DNA of 33,550 nucleotides from a virus, in the IMG/VR virus record IMGVR_UViG_3300024289_000070, positions 1 to 33,550 of that record; one strand, written 5' to 3'. How positions within the stretch are numbered: the stretch's first letter is position 1; each line of letters starts with the position of its first letter. Shown here one piece after another: positions 29,911-33,550 of the stretch. The notes beneath the pieces were generated by a model that did not search any database, had not been told where the DNA came from, and saw nothing but the letters and a program-made list of their open reading frames with translations. Both the position numbers and the translations under genes were made by a program.

Positions 29911-29932
29911 TGTCGGTGGCTTCCGCTATAAT
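29911..29932 (+). promoter_or_regulatory. TGTCRG-N10-TATAAT promoter 5
   Basis: TGTCGG, 10 bases, TATAAT, directly after the stop codon of the 29694 gene (29907-29909). No operator precedes it. It drives the 29960 gene. Confidence 0.75.
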
Positions 29933-29959
29933 CTAATCAACTAAACGAAAGGAAAACTA

Positions 29960-30082
29960 ATGAAATTCAATTCTCTCGAAGACTTCAAGTCTTATGTTAT
30001 CTCTCAGCGTGAAGCAAGCAAGGCTGAAGCCTTGTCGGTGCTAACTGCTACAATTCCAACAACAGAACGAAAGGAAAACTAA
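29960..30082 (+). CDS. 40-residue protein with promoter 6 embedded
   Basis: MKFNSLEDFKSYVISQREAS, then KAEALSVLTATIPTTERKEN. The codons for ALSVLTATI are promoter 6, and ERKEN is the CGAAAGGAAAAC ribosome site of the next gene. The N-terminal 25 residues look like a normal helix. Either the regulatory cassette fell into the frame or the gene is partly fortuitous. Confidence 0.5.
   Translation: MKFNSLEDFKSYVISQREASKAEALSVLTATIPTTERKEN
30033..30054 (+). promoter_or_regulatory. TGTCRG-N10-TATAAT promoter 6
   Basis: TGTCGG, 10 bases, TACAAT, within the 29960 gene, followed by CGAAAGGAAAAC and the ATG at 30085. Confidence 0.65.
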
Positions 30083-30084
30083 AA

Positions 30085-30282
30085 ATGAAAACAACAACAG
30101 AACTAATTGACACAATTCTAAATTGTGATGAGTGCTATGGACAAGGCGTATCGGGTTGGGTATCACCTGACGGCGACTATGATTTTGAGTATTGCGAATG
30201 TAATCCATACAAAATAATTCTTGACTATGATAAAAGCGTAGTTGATACAGGAACTCTATTTGAAACTGCGGAGGCTAACTAA
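30085..30282 (+). CDS. Small DnaJ-like half zinc finger protein
   Basis: 65 residues. NCDECYGQGVSGWVS has C-x-x-C-x-G-x-G and FEYCECNPYKI has C-x-C, giving a four-cysteine site. It is a paralogue of the 28604 protein. The C-terminal 25 residues are acidic. TAATG overlap with the next gene. Confidence 0.7.
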   Translation: MKTTTELIDTILNCDECYGQGVSGWVSPDGDYDFEYCECNPYKIILDYDKSVVDTGTLFETAEAN

Positions 30283-30491
30283 TGTATAAAATAACTGTAA
30301 CCTATGATGAAAGCAAAACCCCTGATTATGTTTTTCAATATTCAGATGAACTACAAGCACACAAAGAATTTGCTAAGTATGTTGATTGGGGATTTGCTAA
30401 CGAATACTCAACTGTAAATTTATTTACACCTAGCGGAAAATGCTACACAAAAATTTTCTATCGTGAAGGTAGAAGGGTGGTTGAAAAATAA
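30282..30491 (+). CDS. Small conserved actinophage-type protein
   Basis: 69 residues: MYKITVTYDESKTPDYVFQY, then FAKYVDWGFANEYSTVNLFT, then PSGKCYTKIFYREGR. The VDWGFAxEYSTVN and TPxGKCYTKxFYREG segments are shared with small proteins in actinophage early regions as I recall. Alpha/beta; function unknown. Coupled on both sides by TAATG. Confidence 0.7.
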   Translation: MYKITVTYDESKTPDYVFQYSDELQAHKEFAKYVDWGFANEYSTVNLFTPSGKCYTKIFYREGRRVVEK

Positions 30492-30679
30492 TGATGACAA
30501 GAAAAGACTATGTTGCTACCGCAGAAATTCTGCGGTATGTTTCAGATAAAACTCACCCAGCCGTTTTTTCTAAAATGGTTGTAGATTTTGCGGAGATGTT
30601 CGCAAGAGATAACGAAAGATTTGACGCCACTAAATTTTATTCGGCTTCAAATTACAAAATTCCAAATTTCAGTAACTAA
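30491..30679 (+). CDS. Small conserved phage protein (TRKDYVATAEIL type)
   Basis: 62 residues with two consecutive ATGs (30491, 30494). TRKDYVATAEILRYVSDKTH, then PAVFSKMVVDFAEMFARDNE, then RFDATKF follows a helical family common in phages of many hosts, with the same TRKDYxxTAEIL start. No function is assigned to my knowledge. Confidence 0.75.
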   Translation: MMTRKDYVATAEILRYVSDKTHPAVFSKMVVDFAEMFARDNERFDATKFYSASNYKIPNFSN

Positions 30680-30697
30680 ATAAAAAAAGGACAGAAA

Positions 30698-30844
30698 ATG
30701 AAATTACCAAATAAAGAAAGAATAAAAAAAGTTTTGGAATTGCGGAGATCAAATGCCGCAACTCCAATTCCTAGTAAAAAAATTTACAAGCGAAAACAAA
30801 AACATAAAAAAACCGCTGTTGGTAAAACTATGAATTGGGATTAG
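30698..30844 (+). CDS. 48-residue highly basic protein
   Basis: MKLPNKERIKKVLELRRSNA, then KKIYKRKQKHKKTAVGKTMN, then WD. The weak site AAAAAGGACAG lies about 6 bases ahead. The charge suggests nucleic-acid binding. The stop is inside a perfect 20-bp palindrome. Confidence 0.55.
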   Translation: MKLPNKERIKKVLELRRSNAATPIPSKKIYKRKQKHKKTAVGKTMNWD

Positions 30845-30878
30845 TTGAAATTTCAACTAAGCCCGCAGTAGCTGCGGG
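30841..30878 (+). terminator. 20-bp palindrome followed by GC-rich hairpin
   Basis: TTAGTTGAAATTTCAACTAA (30841-30860) is a perfect palindrome. CCCGCAG (30862-30868) pairs with CTGCGGG (30872-30878). They end the 29960-30844 operon. There is no U-run. Confidence 0.55.
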
Positions 30879-30900
30879 GTCGGGCGTGTCGTTAAGTAGA

Positions 30901-30916
30901 TGTGAGATTTATCACA
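30901..30916. promoter_or_regulatory. CRP/GlxR-like operator 6
   Basis: TGTGAGATTTATCACA, identical to operator 4, centred about 63 bases upstream of the start of promoter 7. Confidence 0.75.
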
Positions 30917-30943
30917 GGAATTTTGACGGCGTGTCGCTGAAAA

Positions 30944-30965
30944 TGTCAGCCTTTTACGCTATAAT
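30944..30965 (+). promoter_or_regulatory. TGTCRG-N10-TATAAT promoter 7
   Basis: TGTCAG, 10 bases, TATAAT; CGGCGTGTCG at 30927-30936 and CTGAAA 17 bases before the -10 box. It drives the 30996 gene. Confidence 0.8.
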
Positions 30966-30995
30966 TGCTGCGTATCCCAACGAAAGGAAATAACT

Positions 30996-31493
30996 ATGGG
31001 TTTAGATATGTATCTCCACGCTAAGAAATATGTGGAAAAAGTAAATTGGCAGGTCCTACAAGAAAATCAAGACTTGTCTTATGATAGTCCTGAAGCAATT
31101 AATCCTCTATGGAAAGATATTGTTTCTACCTCTCAAATGTCAGATGTTGCTACAGATATTTATGGCGTAAATGTTGAAGTTACTTGTGCTTATTGGCGTA
31201 AGTCTAATCAAATACACAAATGGTTTGTAGATAATGTACAAAATGGTGAAGATAATTGTGGCGAATACTATGTATCACACGATAAATTAAAGGAATTAAG
31301 GGAAACCTGCCGTCAAGCCTTATTCGCTAAGGACCCTAGTTTGCTGCCGCCACAAGGTGGATTTTTCTTTGGCAATACCGATATTGATGAATGGTATTGG
31401 CAAGATATCAAGGACACTATCAAGAAACTTGATCGGGTGTTCAAATTGTCCGATTTCGACAAATTGTCCTTTTATTACAATTCCTCTTGGTAA
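30996..31493 (+). CDS. Phage protein of the MGLDMYL family
   Basis: 165 residues. It starts MGLDMYLHAKKYVEKVNWQV, followed by VTCAYWRKSNQIHKWFVDNV, YVSHDKLKELRETCRQAL and GGFFFGNTDIDEWYWQDIKD. The MGLDMYL start and the YWRKxNxIHxWFV core are shared by a phage and prophage family widespread in many hosts, with no assigned function I recall. Standard CGAAAGGAAA site, own promoter. Confidence 0.75.
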   Translation: MGLDMYLHAKKYVEKVNWQVLQENQDLSYDSPEAINPLWKDIVSTSQMSDVATDIYGVNVEVTCAYWRKSNQIHKWFVDNVQNGEDNCGEYYVSHDKLKELRETCRQALFAKDPSLLPPQGGFFFGNTDIDEWYWQDIKDTIKKLDRVFKLSDFDKLSFYYNSSW

Positions 31494-31494
31494 A

Positions 31495-31516
31495 TGTCGG
31501 TGGGCCCGTGTATAAT
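31495..31516 (+). promoter_or_regulatory. TGTCRG-N10-TATAAT promoter 8
   Basis: TGTCGG, 10 bases, TATAAT. GGGCCC lies on both sides of the -10 region (31502-31507 and 31517-31522). It begins one base after the stop codon of the 30996 gene (31491-31493). Confidence 0.75.
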
Positions 31517-31540
31517 GGGCCCTCTAACGAAAGGTCTCTC

Positions 31541-32260
31541 ATGAAATTAAAACGTTCTAACGATAGAAAGGTCGCTAATGCCGTCTCAAAAAATGGAAAA
31601 ACCCCAACAATTGCCAACACCTTCGGATTACCTGCTGGAAAAGATTTCTCGTGTCCTGGTGCCACTAGTGTTTGTGAAAGCGTTTGCTATGCAGGAAAAC
31701 TTGAAAGAGTATACAAGGGAGTAAGAGCGGTCCTCTTACACAATTGGGAATTACTTAAGAATGCAGATGTTGAAACTATGGTTTCTCTTCTGGATGAAAT
31801 GATTGTTGATTTTAAAAAAGATTGTGATAAAAAGTCTGCAGAAAAATTATTCCGTATCCATTGGGACGGAGATTTCTTTTCAGATACCTACGCATATGCG
31901 TGGAAGACTGTAATTAATCGTCATGCGGATGTTCAATTTTGGGTTTATACACGTGTTTATTCTGCTGTACCAATTCTAATTGACATTCCTAATCTGTCTC
32001 TTTATTTTTCTACCGACGATGAGAATAAAGAAATTGCAGGCGCATTGCGTGATTTGCATAATGTCCGTCTTGCATACTTAGGCAAAACGTTTGCTGTCAC
32101 CGAAAGCGTTATGAAAGAATTAACTGGCAAGGTCGGTGCTAAGTGTCCTGAAAATAATAAACAAATTCCATTGATTTCAACTAATGGCAGCGCATGTGTG
32201 TCATGTGGATTGTGTGTATTTAATAAGGCTGATATTAGATTTTCTGCGAGTAAAAAATGA
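31541..32260 (+). CDS. GP88-like cysteine-rich phage protein
   Basis: 239 residues from the ATG after CGAAAGG; an in-frame ATG at 31487 lies in the promoter and is unlikely. FSCPGATSVCESVCYAGKLE gives C-x6-C-x3-C, and CVSCGLCVFN at the C-terminus is C-x2-C-x2-C. EKLFRIHWDGDFFSDTYAYA and VQFWVYTRVYSAVPIL are central. The family resembles gp88-type proteins of mycobacteriophages, cysteine-rich and perhaps metal- or Fe-S-binding, of unknown function. The TGA overlaps the next ATG. Confidence 0.75.
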   Translation: MKLKRSNDRKVANAVSKNGKTPTIANTFGLPAGKDFSCPGATSVCESVCYAGKLERVYKGVRAVLLHNWELLKNADVETMVSLLDEMIVDFKKDCDKKSAEKLFRIHWDGDFFSDTYAYAWKTVINRHADVQFWVYTRVYSAVPILIDIPNLSLYFSTDDENKEIAGALRDLHNVRLAYLGKTFAVTESVMKELTGKVGAKCPENNKQIPLISTNGSACVSCGLCVFNKADIRFSASKK

Positions 32261-32352
32261 TAGAGCTCCTTGGATCTGTTGCAGCTATTTTATTTATTGC
32301 ATTGTTACTGTCACCGTTTATATTAATAATTTATATGTTGACAAAACTGTAA
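32257..32352 (+). CDS. 31-residue membrane micro-protein
   Basis: MIELLGSVAAILFIALLLSP, then FILIIYMLTKL. Almost all hydrophobic, one membrane span. ATGA overlap with the preceding gene couples translation. A hairpin follows the stop. Envelope-acting small proteins are common in phages; the role is unknown. Confidence 0.55.
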   Translation: MIELLGSVAAILFIALLLSPFILIIYMLTKL

Positions 32353-32356
32353 AATG

Positions 32357-32374
32357 CCCGCAATATATTGCGGG
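32357..32374 (+). terminator. Perfect CCCGCA hairpin after operon end
   Basis: CCCGCAATATATTGCGGG, an 18-bp perfect palindrome, third copy of the CCCGCA/TGCGGG type. No U-run. Confidence 0.5.
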
Positions 32375-32375
32375 G

Positions 32376-32407
32376 TTATCCACAGATTTAAGTGGACCTG
32401 TGGATAT
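32376..32407. repeat. Inverted pair of DnaA-box-like sequences
   Basis: TTATCCACA (32376-32384) is a perfect DnaA box. TGTGGATAT (32399-32407) is its inverse with one mismatch. TATCCACAG pairs with CTGTGGATA over 12 bases as a hairpin. It could be a DnaA-binding site, a replication signal, or just a hairpin. Confidence 0.45.
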
Positions 32408-32417
32408 TCACGGGAAT

Positions 32418-32433
32418 TGTGAGAAATCTCACA
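32418..32433. promoter_or_regulatory. CRP/GlxR-like operator 7
   Basis: TGTGAGAAATCTCACA, perfect TGTGA-N6-TCACA, centred about 69 bases upstream of the start of promoter 9. The reverse element CGACACGCCG lies at 32441-32450. Confidence 0.75.
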
Positions 32434-32466
32434 AACACGGCGACACGCCGATAATGGATTAGATAA

Positions 32467-32488
32467 TGTCGCAGGCTTACGCTATAAT
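32467..32488 (+). promoter_or_regulatory. TGTCRG-N10-TATAAT promoter 9
   Basis: TGTCGC, 10 bases, TATAAT, followed by CGAAAGGAAAAAATAATG. It drives the 32519 gene. Confidence 0.8.
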
Positions 32489-32518
32489 TCCACTATCAAC
32501 AAACGAAAGGAAAAAATA

Positions 32519-32770
32519 ATGTCCAACTTCTCAAATTGGAAATCCTACCCGTTTTCAGTAGACGGTGTAGACTTTGTATCTTTAATTAATCCTGAAGGTT
32601 CAATGTATGCTCAAATTCAACGAGTGCCTGCACAGGTATTTACTCAAATGAACGAATCTGCAATTCGTGAGTTAATTGGTAAAGTATCTCTCTTATCCCG
32701 CTCTGAAATTCAGGATGAGTTAGACCGTGTAAATGAAGGCTACGGTCAGGCTTACCTAGCCCTAGCCTAA
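32519..32770 (+). CDS. 83-residue hypothetical protein
   Basis: SNFSNWKSYPFSVDGVDFVS, then YAQIQRVPAQVFTQMNESAI, then RELIGKVSLLSRSEIQDELD. N-terminal beta strands and a C-terminal helix. Standard leader and promoter 9. The family is not recognised. Confidence 0.65.
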   Translation: MSNFSNWKSYPFSVDGVDFVSLINPEGSMYAQIQRVPAQVFTQMNESAIRELIGKVSLLSRSEIQDELDRVNEGYGQAYLALA

Positions 32771-32773
32771 AAT

Positions 32774-32795
32774 GTCGGTGGGTAGGTGTATAATC
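32774..32795 (+). promoter_or_regulatory. TGTCRG-N10-TATAAT promoter 10
   Basis: TGTCGG, 10 bases, TATAAT. GGTGGGTAG (32778-32786) and CTACCCACC (32796-32804) form a perfect 9-bp inverted repeat around the -10 box. An ATG inside this motif is not a start. Confidence 0.8.
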
Positions 32796-32822
32796 TACCC
32801 ACCACACAACGAAAGGAAAAAA

Positions 32823-33098
32823 ATGCTATCAACCGCAACCGCTCTTATTCAGGCAACTGAAGAAAGTATTTTTGATGAGGAAATTATGGGTTTTGCTCAG
32901 GCTTTCTGCTATCACGCTAAAGAATTAGATGACGAACAATTCGCTAAATCTATTTATACTTATTCTTGTATGCTTGCTTCTCTCGCAATAGATAAGGCTA
33001 CTAAAATTTTGCTAACTGAAACTCAGGTAAAAGAACTTATGGCTACTATTGATGAAATGGAAACAATGAGAGATGAGGTATTAGAAAATGGGGAGTAA
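32823..33098 (+). CDS. 91-residue helical acidic protein
   Basis: It starts MLSTATALIQATEESIFDEE after CGAAAGGAAAAAA; the in-frame ATG at 32772 is inside the promoter. IMGFAQAFCYHAKELDDEQF and KELMATIDEMETMRDEVLEN are strongly helical. It overlaps the next gene by 11 bases. Unknown function. Confidence 0.7.
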   Translation: MLSTATALIQATEESIFDEEIMGFAQAFCYHAKELDDEQFAKSIYTYSCMLASLAIDKATKILLTETQVKELMATIDEMETMRDEVLENGE

Positions 33099-33351
33099 TT
33101 TTGCTACTGAACTTGCTGAACTAGACTTAGGTTTATCTTTAGAGGATAGTATAGCTATTCACTTATCCGCTAATCATTACCCACCCGTCCCACGATCAAT
33201 GGTTCAACCTTGTATTGATGCTATTGATGCTTACTATGATGAGGACTATGAACGCCTTATTGACCTACCCTCCCCAATTACTTGGAGGGATAAAAATACG
33301 GCTCCCGCTTCGGCTATTGTCGAGGCTCACCACCTAGAGGCTTGGTTGTGA
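33088..33351 (+). CDS. 87-residue hypothetical protein
   Basis: FATELAELDLGLSLEDSIAI, then HLSANHYPPVPRSMVQPCID, then YYDEDYERLIDLPSPITWRD. The NHYPPVPRSM segment and acidic tail remind me of small proteins in actinophage early genes. Helical. Its stop is inside operator 8. Confidence 0.65.
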   Translation: MGSNFATELAELDLGLSLEDSIAIHLSANHYPPVPRSMVQPCIDAIDAYYDEDYERLIDLPSPITWRDKNTAPASAIVEAHHLEAWL

Positions 33352-33362
33352 TAAATCTCACA
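33347..33362. promoter_or_regulatory. CRP/GlxR-like operator 8
   Basis: TGTGATAAATCTCACA, perfect TGTGA-N6-TCACA, centred about 59 bases upstream of the start of promoter 11. The preceding stop codon is part of it. Confidence 0.75.
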
Positions 33363-33385
33363 ATCATTAGCAAGGGCTTGCCACT

Positions 33386-33407
33386 TGTCGGTAGCCCCTG
33401 CTATAAT
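33386..33407 (+). promoter_or_regulatory. TGTCRG-N10-TATAAT promoter 11
   Basis: TGTCGG, 10 bases, TATAAT, with GGTAG (33390-33394) and CTACC (33408-33412) flanking the -10 box. It drives the gene at 33438. Confidence 0.75.
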
Positions 33408-33437
33408 CTACCCACCTACTAATAGAAAGGAAGCAAA

Positions 33438-33550
33438 ATGACCATAAATGGTTATACTTACAAGGTTGGCGATTTATTCACCACCCTAAAGTCAAAGAAA
33501 ACAGGCGTAATCAAAGAGATTATTCCTAACGCATCTGGCTCGGTGCGTGT
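33438..33550 (+). CDS. Small phage protein, cut by the window edge
   Basis: The first 37 residues are visible: MTINGYTYKVGDLFTTLKSK, then KTGVIKEIIPNASGSVR. The NGYTYxVGDxFTTxKSxxTGxIKEI pattern is a beta-barrel-like family in Streptomyces and other actinophages, as I recall. AGAAAGGAAGC site. The remainder lies outside the window. Confidence 0.7.
   Translation, partial: MTINGYTYKVGDLFTTLKSKKTGVIKEIIPNASGSVR

Noticed and set aside
31487-31540. Longer N-terminus for the GP88-like gene
   Set aside because: It spans promoter 8 and has no ribosome site; 31541 follows CGAAAGG.
32772-32822. Longer N-terminus for the 32823 gene
   Set aside because: It is made of promoter 10 and its inverted repeat; the standard leader precedes 32823.
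1-33550. CRISPR array, tRNA genes, insertion sequence or integrase
   Set aside because: No regular spacer-repeat pattern, no tRNA TPsiC-like segment with an acceptor stem, and no transposase or recombinase motifs were seen.

Overview
This window is a piece of an AT-rich genome of a tailed double-stranded DNA phage, with no bacterial housekeeping genes. About two thirds is a long leftward (minus-strand) block of tail-fibre and virion-appendage genes. The right third is a rightward block of very small, tightly packed genes of the kind found in the early regions of actinobacterial phages. My best guess at a host is a low- to medium-GC actinobacterium, possibly a freshwater lineage. This is inferred from five things: small-gene families resembling those of Streptomyces and related phages, a GP88-like protein, PASTA domains in a virion protein, TGTGA-N6-TCACA sites matching the CRP/GlxR operators of actinobacteria, and several apparently leaderless genes. 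The tail-fibre modules look more like those of T4-like cyanophages, so the genome appears mosaic. No terminase, portal, capsid, polymerase or integrase gene is in the window.

Layout. 1-139: end of the leftward block, with a hairpin and the start of a further leftward gene. 140-4930: a membrane transporter-like protein, a U32-like/methyltransferase fusion, two hypothetical proteins and a propeller-like appendage. 4931-12579: fibre and appendage genes, including a 1168-residue protein with repeated Ig-like units, a collagen-like fibre and a repeat-rich fibre. 12610-15760: a cassette of small genes with two intact 2-oxoglutarate/Fe(II) oxygenases and two degenerate-looking relatives. 15762-20932: a PASTA plus Hint-domain protein and more fibres. 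20998-24295: a holin-like membrane protein, a B12-dependent (class II) ribonucleotide reductase and a glycosyltransferase, all leftward. 24380-26751: a rightward run with a lysozyme-like transglycosylase, small Cys-rich proteins, a candidate small RNA with its own promoter and terminator, and a basic micro-protein. 26756-27819: a short leftward operon. 28051-33550: the rightward small-gene array.

The most striking feature is regulatory. In 27.9-33.4 kb I find eleven promoters sharing TGTCRG or TGTCGC, exactly 10 bases, then a TATAAT-like -10 box. Most lead into a near-constant leader ending in CGAAAGGAAA before the start codon. Eight perfect TGTGA-N6-TCACA palindromes lie in the same stretch, each about 60-84 bases upstream of a promoter start. 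Five of these also have a (C/G)GGCGTGTCG element between the palindrome and the promoter. This looks like a dedicated multi-part promoter architecture, possibly tied to a host CRP-family regulator. I know of no description of it, but I cannot search.

Other notable items: a C-terminal Hint domain behind PASTA domains; collagen-like fibres beside a prolyl-hydroxylase-like gene; the U32/methyltransferase fusion; tandem leader peptides at 28533-28603; and several genes under 55 codons found by reading the sequence, one with a TTG start. All functions are inferred by eye from motifs and recalled families, not from database searches.
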